From Bradyrhizobium prioriisuperbiae (lineage in GTDB: Bacteria > Pseudomonadota > Alphaproteobacteria > Rhizobiales > Xanthobacteraceae), in NCBI RefSeq assembly GCF_032397745.1, contig NZ_CP135921.1, positions 3,410,001-3,474,000 of the forward strand: a DNA stretch of 64,000 nt, read 5' to 3'. Made by a program: the position numbers and the translations under genes. This document shows, one piece after another, positions 16,272-25,123 of the stretch. The notes under the pieces are model-generated. The model searched no databases. It saw only the letters and a list, made by a program, of their open reading frames with translations, and had not been told where the DNA came from. Each line of letters opens with the position of its first letter. Within the stretch, counting starts at the first letter, position 1.

Positions 16272-17207
16272 ATGTTCAGGACATTCGTCGTCAGTCTGTC
16301 TGCCGCTGTGCTCGTCACCGTTGCGCCTGCCGGTGCGCAGGACTGGACCAAATCGAAATGGGGTCCGAACGATGAGATCGGAGCTGCCAACTATCTCTCG
16401 CCAGAGATCGTGGTGAAAGCGGCCGGCCTGATCAAGACCGGCAAGGTGTATGGTCTCGGCATCGAGACCAATTCCAAGACCCCGGCGTTTCCGCCCCGCA
16501 GCTTCAAGGTGTTGGTACTGCAGCCGGGGCAGTCCGGTGGCTCTGGCCTCGGGCCGAGCAAGACCACTTACAATGACGATATCATCGAAGGTTGGGTCGG
16601 CGTCGGCAGCCAGATCGACGGGCTCGGCCATATCGGTGTCGACTGGACCTACTACAACGGCAACAAGTCGACTGACTTCGCCGCCGCCGACGGCTTGAAA
16701 AAGCTCGGCATCGAGAAGGTCCCGCCGATCGTCACCCGCGGCGTGCTGCTGGACATGGCGGGATATCTCAATACGGACATCGTCAAGGAAGGCACCGCGT
16801 TCAATGTCGCGGAAATCGAAGGTGCGGCGAAGAAGCAGGGCATCGAGATCCGCCAGGGCGACGTGGTGTTGTTTCACACCGGCTGGATCAGCCTGATCGG
16901 CAAGGATGACAAGCGCTACAACACCGGCGAGCCGGGTCTCGGGGTCGAGGGCGCGAAGTATCTGGTCGGCAAGGGTGTGGTAGCGGTCGGCGCCGACACC
17001 TGGGGGCTCGAGGTGGTTCCGTTCGAATCCCAGAACGTGTTCGAGGTGCACCAGATCCTGCTGCCGAGGTCGGGCACCTATATCCTTGAAAACATGAACA
17101 CCGGTCCGCTGGCGGCGGACAAGGCCTATGAATTCCTGTTTGCGCTGGGCACGCCAAAGGTCACCGGCGCCGTGCAGGGCATCATCAATCCGGTGGCGAT
17201 CCGCTGA
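16272..17207 (+). CDS. secreted cyclase/kynurenine-formamidase-like hydrolase
   Basis: 311 aa with a signal peptide (cleavage near AGA, residue 23), so probably periplasmic. It belongs to the metal-dependent cyclase (PF04199-type) family. The usual HxGTHxDxxxH metal motif appears as GSQIDGLGHIGVD, the variant in which the first His is replaced and Gln/Asp/His remain. Later conserved parts are TRGVLLDMAG, GDVVLFHTGW and GVVAVGADTWGLE. Substrate unknown. A strong terminator follows. Confidence 0.75.
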   Translation: MFRTFVVSLSAAVLVTVAPAGAQDWTKSKWGPNDEIGAANYLSPEIVVKAAGLIKTGKVYGLGIETNSKTPAFPPRSFKVLVLQPGQSGGSGLGPSKTTYNDDIIEGWVGVGSQIDGLGHIGVDWTYYNGNKSTDFAAADGLKKLGIEKVPPIVTRGVLLDMAGYLNTDIVKEGTAFNVAEIEGAAKKQGIEIRQGDVVLFHTGWISLIGKDDKRYNTGEPGLGVEGAKYLVGKGVVAVGADTWGLEVVPFESQNVFEVHQILLPRSGTYILENMNTGPLAADKAYEFLFALGTPKVTGAVQGIINPVAIR

Positions 17208-17224
17208 CGGCACCAGAAGCAAAT

Positions 17225-17255
17225 AGCGGCCGGTATGCCACCCATGCCGGCCGCT
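17225..17255 (+). terminator. hairpin terminator after the cyclase gene
   Basis: Nine-base arms AGCGGCCGG and CCGGCCGCT around 13 bases, followed by TTGCTT, 18 bases after the stop codon. Confidence 0.75.
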
Positions 17256-17335
17256 TTGCTTGACGCAGTCCCGTATCTCGCGAAAGGATGTTCATCGGGA
17301 CGGACTGCTTAACGCGCAACGCATCGAGGCCAGAC

Positions 17336-18226
17336 ATGTCGACGCCGATCACGGGCCTCGATCACATCACGCTGCTGACATCGGACATCGCCCGCGCCAT
17401 CAGCGACTATGAAACGCTGCTCGGCCATGGCGTGGCCTGGCGTGCGCGCAGCGACGGTGCGGAGACGGCGATCTTCACGCTGGCCAACACCTCGCTCGAA
17501 CTGATGGCGCCCGCGGGCGACGGCCCGGTCGGCGATCGCGTGCGCGCATCGCTTGACCAGCAGGGCGAAGGGCTCGCCAGCAGCTGCTTTCGCGTGTCCG
17601 ACGCGGATCGCATGTTCCGCCGCCTGACCCAGTTGCAGCTGCAGCCCGAGCCGGTGGCCGAGGCCCACAGCGATAACTTGATCGACGGCGCATCGCTGCA
17701 CTGGCGGCGCACCCGCGCGGCCCAGGCGGTTACGCACGGCGTCAAACTGTTCTTCCTGCAGCGTGCCGACGAGCGGCCGCTGTCGCAGCCGTCACATCCG
17801 GCGCCGGTGACCGGCCTCGATCATCTGGTGATCTCGACCGCGGATGCCGAGCGCGCGGCGGCGCTCTATGGCGCGCGCCTCGGTCTCGACATGCGGCTGG
17901 ATCTGATCCGGCCCGATTGGGGCGTCCACCTGATGTTCTTCCGCTGCGGCGACCTGATTGTCGAGATCGCGCAGCGGCTCAGTGATCAGGCGGCTTTGCC
18001 CGCCGACCGGTTCATGGGCTTGAGCTGGCGTGTGGCGGACGCGCAGGCGACGCGAGCCCGTCTGGCCGACGCCGGCTTCGACGTCTCGGACGTGCGCCCC
18101 GGACGCAAGCCGAAGACCCAGATCTTCACCGTGCGCAATCGCACGGCGGGTGTGGCCACACTGGTGATCCAGCCGCCGCCAGCGGCTGCTGGTGCGCGCG
18201 GTGGCGAGGCCGTGGTCGAGGGTTGA
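17336..18226 (+). CDS. two-domain VOC (glyoxalase-fold) protein
   Basis: 296 aa with two vicinal-oxygen-chelate halves. Each begins with a TGLDHxxxxT strand (TGLDHITLLTSDIARA and TGLDHLVISTADAERA), and the second half has FFRCGDLIVEIAQ. The first His and the Glu of each half are candidate metal ligands. ATG 17336 has GAGG 8 bases upstream; the earlier ATG at 17288 has poor spacing. Reaction unknown; could be a dioxygenase, isomerase or lyase. Confidence 0.7.
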   Translation: MSTPITGLDHITLLTSDIARAISDYETLLGHGVAWRARSDGAETAIFTLANTSLELMAPAGDGPVGDRVRASLDQQGEGLASSCFRVSDADRMFRRLTQLQLQPEPVAEAHSDNLIDGASLHWRRTRAAQAVTHGVKLFFLQRADERPLSQPSHPAPVTGLDHLVISTADAERAAALYGARLGLDMRLDLIRPDWGVHLMFFRCGDLIVEIAQRLSDQAALPADRFMGLSWRVADAQATRARLADAGFDVSDVRPGRKPKTQIFTVRNRTAGVATLVIQPPPAAAGARGGEAVVEG

Positions 18227-18247
18227 ATTCGCGATCGGCCGACCCGC

Positions 18248-19255
18248 TCAATTCACCAACAGGCTTTCCGCGCAAGCCACGATCGTTGCCTGGGCGGAAC
18301 GCGGCGCGAAGCCGAGCAGCTGGCGTGCCTTGGCGGTGGAGAGGTTCAGCTTGCGGCCGAGCTCGGGCGTGAACATCCGCAACTGCGGGATCACCAGGGC
18401 CATCATCTTGAAGACGACATCCGGCATGCGCCGGGTCGGCACTTGCGCGGCCTTGGCGCCGAGTTTGCTGCGCAGGGTCTGCGCGACATCCTGCATCCAC
18501 ATGAAGTCGCCGGCGGCGAGGAAACGCTGACCGGCGGCCGGCGGCGCGGTCATGGCGCGGATGTGCAGGTCGGCCAGGTCGCGGACGTCGACGATCCAGA
18601 ACCCCAGCCGCGGCAGGCCGGGCGGGCGGCCCTGCAGCAAACGGTCGATGATCTGTACCGAGCCCAGATTGTCCTTGCTCAGCACCGGGCCGAACACCGC
18701 ACCGGGAAGGATGGTGGTGAATTCGGTCGTGCCGCCGTGGCTGGCCATGAAATCCCAGGCGGCCCGTTCGGCGAGAATCTTCGACAGCCGGTAGGCATCG
18801 AAGGTCCGATCGGCGGGATCGGTCCATACGGCTTCATCGCTGACATCATCAGTGCGATGCGGGGGCCGCGCGGCCGCCGCGGCCGATGTCATCACCACGC
18901 GTTTGACGCCGGCCCTGGTGGCGGCACGCAGCACGCGCAGTGTGCCTTCGCGCGCCGGCGCGATCAGCGTCTCGGCCTGCCGTGGCGTATTGTTGCCGAG
19001 CGGGGAGGCGACATGCAGCACGTAGTCTATGCCAACCATGGCGGCATCCCATCCCTCGTCCCGGGTCAGGTCCGCAATCGCGAAGCTCAGTTTGTCGTCG
19101 AACTCATGAGCCTGTGCGACGGCAAGGCGCACGGCGGTCTGCTTGGCCGAACTGCGCACGGTGGTGCGGACGCGATAACCGCGCTGCAGCAGTTCGACGA
19201 TGCACCAGCCGGCAACGAAGCCTGTTCCACCGGTCACCAGCACTGTCTCTGGCAT
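18248..19255 (-). CDS. NAD(P)-dependent SDR reductase (dihydroflavonol-reductase type)
   Basis: 335 aa, extended short-chain dehydrogenase. The Rossmann motif VLVTGGTGFVAGW, HVASPLG and the catalytic YRLSK with the upstream TSAAA segment identify an aldehyde or ketone reductase of the NAD-dependent epimerase/dihydroflavonol-4-reductase group. AAGGAGA precedes the ATG. It lies 51 bases downstream of the alpha/beta-hydrolase gene on the same strand, probably one operon. Confidence 0.85.
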   Translation of the reverse strand: MPETVLVTGGTGFVAGWCIVELLQRGYRVRTTVRSSAKQTAVRLAVAQAHEFDDKLSFAIADLTRDEGWDAAMVGIDYVLHVASPLGNNTPRQAETLIAPAREGTLRVLRAATRAGVKRVVMTSAAAAARPPHRTDDVSDEAVWTDPADRTFDAYRLSKILAERAAWDFMASHGGTTEFTTILPGAVFGPVLSKDNLGSVQIIDRLLQGRPPGLPRLGFWIVDVRDLADLHIRAMTAPPAAGQRFLAAGDFMWMQDVAQTLRSKLGAKAAQVPTRRMPDVVFKMMALVIPQLRMFTPELGRKLNLSTAKARQLLGFAPRSAQATIVACAESLLVN

Positions 19256-19306
19256 GGTCAGTCTCCTTGAATGTTCAGCGCGCGCGCACCGCCAGCGCCG
19301 CGCCGT

Positions 19307-20266
19307 TTATGATCCCGGCCGACCCGCCGCCCGGAAAAACGGAATGACGGCGGCGAGCACGGCATCGGTTTCGCCATAGGTGATGGCGTGCCCCTTGCCC
19401 TCGAGGGGGACGATTTTCATCTGCGGCACATGGCGCGCCAGCACGCGCGATTGGTCGAACGGGTTGACGGTGTCGGCGGTGCCCCACACGGCGAGCACGG
19501 GCAGACCCGATCGGCCGAGCGCCGCATAGTCCTCAGGCTGCCAGGCGGCATCATAATTGCGCAGGTTGTTGAGAAGCCCCTCGGCGTAGCCGCGATAACG
19601 GGTCTGCGCGGCCATCCACGCCATCATGGGCTCGCGTGCGGGCGAGTTGGCATAGGCTTTCGCGATCACGTCGCGTGAATAGGAGCTGCCGAACATCCGA
19701 AAGGCGACATCGCCGATCACGGGCCAGAGCAGCGCGCCGTTCACCACCGCTACGCGGCCGCCGCCCGCCGGTGCCATCAGCGCCACTGATCGAACGCGCG
19801 CCGGAAAGGACGCCGTGAAGGCGGTCGCGATCGCACCGCCCATCGACGCGCCGACCACATGGACCGGTGTCCTGGTCCCGAGCGTGTCAAGCAGCTGGGC
19901 CAGCTGGTCGACATAGAACTGACGTGTGTACGGTGTGTCCGGCCGATCGGAGAAGCCGTAACCGAAGAGGTCGGGCACGATGATGCGGAAACCGGCGTCC
20001 GCCAGCGGCTTCTGCCAATTCTGGAAACCGTAGCCGCCGACCATGCCGCCGTGAATGAGCAGAACCGGCGGGCCGTTGACGGGTCCCGAGATCCGCACGT
20101 GCATGGTCCCCATCGGCAGTGTCACGAACTGCCGCGCCTGTCCGCTGCTCAGCAGGTTCGCACGCGCCGCGTCGTCGAGCTGTTCGCTCGACCAGCCGGC
20201 GAGCGGATAACCGATGGCGACGGCGGCCACGAGCGCGACCAGCGCTCTCTTTATCCATCTGATCAT
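19307..20266 (-). CDS. membrane-anchored alpha/beta-hydrolase
   Basis: 319 aa. An N-terminal hydrophobic segment (residues 7-25) is an anchor or signal. The hydrolase fold shows the oxyanion HGGMVGG, nucleophile GASMGG, an Asp in WGTADTVNPFD and His in GKGHAITYGE. First gene of a probable operon with the SDR gene. Two 21-bp direct repeats lie 27-80 bases upstream of its start. Likely an esterase or lipase-like enzyme; substrate unknown. Confidence 0.8.
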   Translation of the reverse strand: MIRWIKRALVALVAAVAIGYPLAGWSSEQLDDAARANLLSSGQARQFVTLPMGTMHVRISGPVNGPPVLLIHGGMVGGYGFQNWQKPLADAGFRIIVPDLFGYGFSDRPDTPYTRQFYVDQLAQLLDTLGTRTPVHVVGASMGGAIATAFTASFPARVRSVALMAPAGGGRVAVVNGALLWPVIGDVAFRMFGSSYSRDVIAKAYANSPAREPMMAWMAAQTRYRGYAEGLLNNLRNYDAAWQPEDYAALGRSGLPVLAVWGTADTVNPFDQSRVLARHVPQMKIVPLEGKGHAITYGETDAVLAAVIPFFRAAGRPGS

Positions 20267-20292
20267 GGTGTCCGTGTACCCGTTTCCGCAAT

Positions 20293-20346
20293 AAGTCTTC
20301 ATGTGTATACTTATCGCGGAGTGTCAAGTCTACATGTGTTTAATTA
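20293..20346. promoter_or_regulatory. pair of 21-bp direct repeats upstream of the hydrolase gene
   Basis: Copies at 20293-20313 and 20326-20346 match at 18 of 21 positions (AAGTCT-CATGTGT core) with a 33-base period, about three helical turns. The first is itself an imperfect dyad (AAGT...ACTT). A TTGACA on the minus strand (20322-20327) lies between and into the copies. Probably operators for the hydrolase-SDR operon. Confidence 0.6.
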
Positions 20347-20483
20347 AAAAGGGTGCGGCTGTTTGTCAGCCGCGGGCGAGTGCCACCTTTGTGGGCAGAA
20401 ATATTTTGTTTTGTTGCGACCGCATTGTTGCCGGACATGTCCGCCCACATTGGCGCTTTGGGGATGCAGCAGGGGGCCCATTG

Positions 20484-21349
20484 ATGCCGGCTTTTGAAGA
20501 TTTTCGGCGTGGCAGGTGGTCGCGCGCGATCCAGTTTGGGGCAGTCCAGATCGGGTTGGTTCTGGTCTGGCTGGTCTTGCCGGCGGGAATCGGAGAAGCC
20601 CGCGCCCAAGGGCGGCTCGAGGCCCGCTACCAGGCGTGGCTGGCCGGGATTCCGGTGGCCAGAGGCGCCTGGGTCGTCGAGATCGCCGAGGATCGGTTCA
20701 CGGCGTCCGCCGATGGCGGCTCGAGCGGATTGCGTTTTCCGGCGGCAAGGGCACCGGCGTTGCCCAGGGACGCGTCGTCAACGGTCAGCTCGTCCCCGTC
20801 AGCTTCGTGTCGACATACGCATCCGATAAAAAATCGAGCACGCGCATTCAGTTCGCCGGCGGCAACGTGATGGAAGCGTCGATCGAACCGGAGCCCGAGC
20901 CTGTGCCCGATCGCATCGCGTTGACCGATGCGCATCGCCGCGGTGTCGTCGATCCCATGACGGCGCTGTTGCTGCAGGTGCCGGGCACCGCCGATCTGGT
21001 GAGCCGGGAGGCCTGCACATCCGGCAGCGCGATCTTCAACGGGCAGATGCGGTTTGATCTGCGCTTCGAATTCAAGCGGTTAGAGACCGCCAAGACCAAG
21101 GGTTATCAGGGACCTGCGGTGGTCTGCGCCGTCTATTTCACGCCGATCGCGGGACACGTGCCCGATCGTCCCGGCATCAAATACGCCGCGACCCAGCGCG
21201 ATATGGAGGTCTGGCTGGCGCCGATCGCCGGCACGCGTGTACTCGTGCCCTGCAGGGTTCGGGCGCCGACCCCGCTGGGGTTGGCCGTGCTCGAAGCCAC
21301 GCAGTTCGTGTCGACGGCGACGGTGCGCACGGCGGCCAAGGTTCAGTAA
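20484..21349 (+). pseudogene. DUF3108 secreted protein gene, frameshifted
   Basis: The N-terminal half is read from ATG 20484 (signal peptide ending GEARAQG, then LEARYQAWLAGIPVARGAWV). The family continuation (AFSGGKGTGVAQGRVVNGQL and DPMTALLLQVPGTADLVSRE to 21349) is in another frame. The switch lies near 20730-20742, where the expected linker between SSGL and AFSGG is missing a few bases, consistent with a 7-base (or equivalent) deletion. Unless this is a sequencing error, no full-length protein is made. DUF3108 proteins are periplasmic and of unknown function. Confidence 0.8.
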
Positions 21350-21354
21350 ACCAC

Positions 21355-21894
21355 TCAGGCCGGCGGCTTGAAGTCATAGGAAATGCGGCCCGCCGGCAAA
21401 TAGAACAGCGCGATCACCGCGCCGCCGCGCACTTCGGGAAAATGGCGGCTGCCCGGATCGGGCGCCGTCCATCCGGCGCCCTGCCAGCCCTGCAGGCCCT
21501 TGAGTTCGGCGCCCTCAGTGAGCGGAACCACCAGGTTCAGTTCGCCGTAGGGATGGCCGTGATAGTCCCCGCGCAGCACATCGTCATCGTGGTCGTCCCT
21601 GAACGCCTGCGGATCCTTGCTGTCCATGTAGACAGCGGTGATGCTGAAGTGGAATGTCTCGGCGGACGGCTCCTGGATGCGGCTGCGCCGGTAGTTCGGC
21701 CCGCCCACCTCGACATTGGCCGCCCATCCCTCCTGCACACCCTGTTTGATCAAGCGCGCCAGGTCCTGGTAGAGCGCGCTGTCCACGCCGTATGTGGTGT
21801 TAAGCCATTTCTCCATCGCGGCGCTCGGCGTCATGTCCTTGACCTCGGCGAGAAACGGAACGCTGCGCTGGATCAGGTCTTCGCGGTGTCCCAT
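21355..21894 (-). CDS. DUF4863 protein, 4-hydroxylaminobenzoate lyase-like
   Basis: 179 aa, cupin-like. Conserved features are FHFSITAVYMDSK, GDYHGHPYGELNLVVPL (possible metal-binding His residues and Glu) and GAGWTAPDPGSRHFPEVRGG. From memory, this family includes PnbB, which converts 4-hydroxylaminobenzoate to protocatechuate and ammonium. Its start overlaps the end of the upstream nitroreductase gene by 22 bases, supporting a two-step nitroaromatic pathway. Family call good, exact substrate uncertain. Confidence 0.7.
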   Translation of the reverse strand: MGHREDLIQRSVPFLAEVKDMTPSAAMEKWLNTTYGVDSALYQDLARLIKQGVQEGWAANVEVGGPNYRRSRIQEPSAETFHFSITAVYMDSKDPQAFRDDHDDDVLRGDYHGHPYGELNLVVPLTEGAELKGLQGWQGAGWTAPDPGSRHFPEVRGGAVIALFYLPAGRISYDFKPPA

Positions 21895-22649
21895 GATGGG
21901 TCTCCTTCAGTCGCGTCGGCGAAGCCGACAAATGTTGTGAACTCGCCGACCGCCACTTTCGGCATCAGGCCGCGGGTATCGGCCTCTTCGGCAAACCCCA
22001 TCGAGATGCCGCAGACCACCATTTCCTCGGCGGAGATCGGCAGCAATTCCCGCAGTGGTCGGTGATACTTCGCGAACGTCTCCTGTGGGCAGGTCTGCAA
22101 TCCGCGCGCGCCCGCGGCTATCATCACGGTCTGGATGAACATGCCGAGATCGAGCCAGCTTCCGGTTGCGAGCCTTCGGTCGATGGTCAGGAGCAGCCCG
22201 ACCGGGGCGCCGAAGAAGCCGTAATTCTTCGCGGTCTGTCCGGCACGTGCCGCGAGATCGGACTGCGCGATACCGAGTGAGCCATAGAAGATACGGCCGA
22301 ATTCGTTGCGCCGGCTCAAATAAGGCTCCGGCAGCTCGGGCGAATAATACGCATACTCCGATGCGTGCTGGTCGCGTTCGTCGGTATGCGCCCGCAGCAG
22401 CGCCTGCGAGACTTTGTCCTTTTCGGGACCGGCGAGAACATAGACGCGCCATGGCTGGATGTTCGCGCCGCTGGGGGTGAATCGAGCGACCTCGAGAATG
22501 TCCGTGATCATCTGCTGCGACACCGGACGGCGCGCGTACCGGCGGTTGGCGAAGCGACGCCTGATCACGCTGTCGACGGCGTGCGAATCGGGGCCGTGCG
22601 TCACCACAGGCGCGTCGGCGCGCGTCATTTCTTGCTGACCAGCGGGCAT
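21873..22649 (-). CDS. nitroreductase (PnbA-like candidate)
   Basis: 258 aa, FMN-dependent nitroreductase fold. VIRRRFANRRYARRPVSQQM is the N-terminal FMN-binding signature, ARFTPSGANIQPWRVYVL follows, and GLQTCPQETFAKYH near the C-terminus is typical. It would reduce an aromatic nitro group to the hydroxylamino form. The ATG at 22649 has GGAG 8 bases upstream; an alternative ATG at 22628 overlaps the upstream stop. It is followed by the DUF4863 gene, as in pnbAB-type pathways. Confidence 0.8.
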   Translation of the reverse strand: MPAGQQEMTRADAPVVTHGPDSHAVDSVIRRRFANRRYARRPVSQQMITDILEVARFTPSGANIQPWRVYVLAGPEKDKVSQALLRAHTDERDQHASEYAYYSPELPEPYLSRRNEFGRIFYGSLGIAQSDLAARAGQTAKNYGFFGAPVGLLLTIDRRLATGSWLDLGMFIQTVMIAAGARGLQTCPQETFAKYHRPLRELLPISAEEMVVCGISMGFAEEADTRGLMPKVAVGEFTTFVGFADATEGDPSWDTAKT

Positions 22650-23848
22650 TCACCGTTCTCCATCGCTCTGAAGGCATCATCGCCGGGGATCGTGGCGAGA
22701 GTGCTGTAATAGTCGAAGCGGTATCTGGACTGCTCCGGCGATTTGACCTTGAACAGATACATGTCGCGGACCAGCCGGCCGTCCTCGCGTATCCTGCCGT
22801 TGCGGGTCATGAAATCGTTGACGGGCGTGTCCTTCATCCTGCGCGCCACTGCCGGTCCGTCGATCGTGCCGGCGCTTGCGATCGCCTTGAGGTAGTGCAT
22901 CACGGCGCCGTAGGTGCCGGCATGGATCATGGTGGGCACCTTCTGGGTGCGGTCGATGAAGCGCTTCGACCACGCCCGCGTCTCGTCGTTCAGGTCCCAG
23001 TAGAACGCCGAGCTGAGGATCAGGCCCTGTGCGCTCTTCAGGCCGAGACTGTGAATGTCGGCAATGAACACCAGCAGCCCCACCAGCTTCTGGCGGCCAC
23101 CGGACAAACCGAACTCGCCGGCCTGCTTGACCGAATTGATGAAGTCGCCGCCGGCATTGGCGAACGAGATCACGTCCGCCCCCGAGGCCTGGGCCTGCAG
23201 CAGGAAAGAGGAAAAGTCCGCGGTGTTGATCGGCGCCCGCACCGCGCCGACAACCTTGCCGCCCTCGGCCGCGATCACGCTGCGACTGTCGGCCTCCAGC
23301 TGGGTGCCGAGCGAATAGTCCGCTGACAGGAAAAACCAGCTTTTCACGCCAAGCTTCGACACCGCGCGCGTCGTGCCCTGGGCCAGCGCATAAGTGTCGT
23401 AGGTCCAGTGGATGCCGGTGGGCGAGCAGGCATCGCCGGTCAGCCGCGAGGTGGCGGCGCCTGTGGCCAGGAACAGCTTCTGCTTCTCCCGCGTGATGCC
23501 CTGCACCGCTAGCGCCACCGCCGAATTGGGCACGTCCAGGATCGCTTCCACCTGATCGTTGTCGATCCAGCGGCGGGTGATCGCGCTGCCCACATCGGCC
23601 TTGTTCTGGTGGTCGCCGGCCACGACCTCGATCCGGCGCCCCAGCACCGTGCCGCCGAAATCATCGACAGCCATTTGCGCCGCCACCACCGAGCCCTGGC
23701 CGCCGTTGTCTGCGTAGAGCGACGACATGTCGGTCAGCACGCCGATCTTCAGCGCCGGCGGAGCCGGTTGCGCGGCAAGATCGCCGGCGGATATCCACGG
23801 CAGAAGGGCGAAACCGATCGCCGCGCCAATCATCCGATGCCCTGCCAT
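22625..23848 (-). CDS. branched-chain-amino-acid-type ABC substrate-binding protein (orphan)
   Basis: 407 aa with a signal peptide (residues 1-25, AAQP cleavage region). The fold is Leu/Ile/Val-binding: LKIGVLTDMSSLYADNGGQG, VVAGDHQNKADVGS, SWFFLSADYSLGTQ, GADVISFANAGGD. Such paralogs often bind aromatic acids. No permease or ATPase is adjacent. ATG 23848 follows GGGAGG. It is the first gene of the minus-strand operon, so it may bind the nitroaromatic or related acid used by the next two genes. Confidence 0.8.
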   Translation of the reverse strand: MAGHRMIGAAIGFALLPWISAGDLAAQPAPPALKIGVLTDMSSLYADNGGQGSVVAAQMAVDDFGGTVLGRRIEVVAGDHQNKADVGSAITRRWIDNDQVEAILDVPNSAVALAVQGITREKQKLFLATGAATSRLTGDACSPTGIHWTYDTYALAQGTTRAVSKLGVKSWFFLSADYSLGTQLEADSRSVIAAEGGKVVGAVRAPINTADFSSFLLQAQASGADVISFANAGGDFINSVKQAGEFGLSGGRQKLVGLLVFIADIHSLGLKSAQGLILSSAFYWDLNDETRAWSKRFIDRTQKVPTMIHAGTYGAVMHYLKAIASAGTIDGPAVARRMKDTPVNDFMTRNGRIREDGRLVRDMYLFKVKSPEQSRYRFDYYSTLATIPGDDAFRAMENGECPLVSKK

Positions 23849-23961
23849 TATGCTGATCCTCCCACCCGTGCCGGCCATCGGGATATTCGGAGGATCGGAG
23901 GGGCGGCGGAAGTGAAAGTCTGGCAGGGTCAAAATGAGCGGTGTTCAGGTTGCCCGGTTGG

Positions 23962-23980
23962 TTATCCACCGCATGCATAA
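23962..23980. promoter_or_regulatory. LysR-type binding box in the divergent promoter
   Basis: TTAT-N11-ATAA is a perfect dyad of the T-N11-A class, located between the divergent LysR gene and the substrate-binding-protein operon. It is 28 bases upstream of the LysR start. Confidence 0.6.
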
Positions 23981-24007
23981 TCCAGCGTGTTCGCGTAATC
24001 TCTGTGC

Positions 24008-24985
24008 ATGCCCGTGTCGTTTTCCAGCCTTGACCTGAACCTGCTCCGCGTCTTCGATGCGGTGATGGAGGAGCGCAGCGTGCTGCGCGCAAGCCAGAAG
24101 GTGTTCCTGAGCCAGTCGGCCGTCAGCCACTCGCTCGCCCGTCTGCGCGAGCTGCTGGAGGATGAGCTGTTCGTGCGCACGGCCTCGGGCATGCAGCCGA
24201 CGGCCCGGGCGCTGGCGATGGCGCCGCTGGTTCGCAGCGCGCTCAAGTCGCTGGAGAGCGCGATCGAGTCGCCGACCTTCGTGCCGGCAACGTCAACCCG
24301 GACGTTCACCATCGCGGCCAACGATTTCACCACCATGATCGTGGCGCCCCGCCTGCTGCAGATCCTGAAGGCGGAAGCGCCGCTGGTCGATATCGTGATC
24401 CGGCCGGTCACGCGCATTGACCTCGCCGAACAGATCGACCTCGGCCGCATCGATGCGGCGCTCGGGACGTTCTCGGCCTTACCGCAGCGGTTCGCGTCCG
24501 ACCTGCTGTTTGCCTATGACGATGTCCTGATCACGTCGCAAAGCCACGACCGGATCACGACCGACATCCTGTCGCAGATGTCGATCGTGGTGGTGTCGTT
24601 CGGTGGCGAGCAGGAAGGCGCCGTCGACGGCTTCATCTCGGAGCGCGGCCTGGCGCGTCGCTCGGAAATGTACGATCGCGCCGCGTTCGAGCGGGCATTC
24701 GCGACGGCGGAGCGCGTTCCCCGCATCGCGGTCTCGCTGCCGCATTTTCTGGTGCTGCCGGCGCTGCTCGAGGACTCCTCACTCGCAGCCATCGCGCCGC
24801 GGCCGCTTGCCGCGGCGTTCGCCCGCATCCACCCGGTTTCGATCTGCGAGCTGCCCTATGCGACGGCGCGTCTCGAGGTTCGCGCGTTGTGGCACGAACG
24901 CCACCGCGGCGACGCCTCGCAGGACTGGCTGCACGGCCTCCTGCGCCGTGCGACCGAGCATCTGCGCGAGACGACGGCGGGATAG
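24008..24985 (+). CDS. LysR-family regulator of the nitroreductase cluster
   Basis: 325 aa. N-terminal LysR helix-turn-helix (LDLNLLRVFDAVMEERSVLRAS, FLSQSAVSHSLARLRELLED) of the NodD/NahR-like subgroup, with a PBP-type effector domain (FTIAANDFTTMIVAPRLLQIL). It is divergent from the ABC-binding-protein/nitroreductase/DUF4863 operon, so it probably controls it in response to an aromatic acid. No clear Shine-Dalgarno precedes the ATG. The last third of this gene is repeated in decayed form at 30150-30496. Confidence 0.85.
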   Translation: MPVSFSSLDLNLLRVFDAVMEERSVLRASQKVFLSQSAVSHSLARLRELLEDELFVRTASGMQPTARALAMAPLVRSALKSLESAIESPTFVPATSTRTFTIAANDFTTMIVAPRLLQILKAEAPLVDIVIRPVTRIDLAEQIDLGRIDAALGTFSALPQRFASDLLFAYDDVLITSQSHDRITTDILSQMSIVVVSFGGEQEGAVDGFISERGLARRSEMYDRAAFERAFATAERVPRIAVSLPHFLVLPALLEDSSLAAIAPRPLAAAFARIHPVSICELPYATARLEVRALWHERHRGDASQDWLHGLLRRATEHLRETTAG

Positions 24986-25039
24986 GGCTGTGAGAAGCCG
25001 CAGCCGTCCGGATCCGCACTACCATTCCCTGCGCCGTCT

Positions 25040-25057
25040 GTTACTATTTTAACATCG
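25040..25057. promoter_or_regulatory. candidate DeoR operator upstream of deoR-type gene
   Basis: The 18 bases starting GTTACTATTTTAACATCG match 14 of 18 with 30097-30114 upstream of the ABC transporter operon, on the same strand. AACATCG-AT also recurs near 30068. Shared sites would tie the regulator to the transporter. Confidence 0.45.
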
Positions 25058-25123
25058 TATTGCGCTCTCCATTCCCATTGGCGCAAAGCCGTTATTGACC
25101 GTGCAGTGGACCTCCGCAGAGAC

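Noticed and set aside
20516..21349. Single intact 277-aa DUF3108 protein starting at 20516
   Set aside because: The first 70 residues of that frame are Arg/Gly-rich noise, while the correct signal peptide and first strands lie in another frame from 20484.
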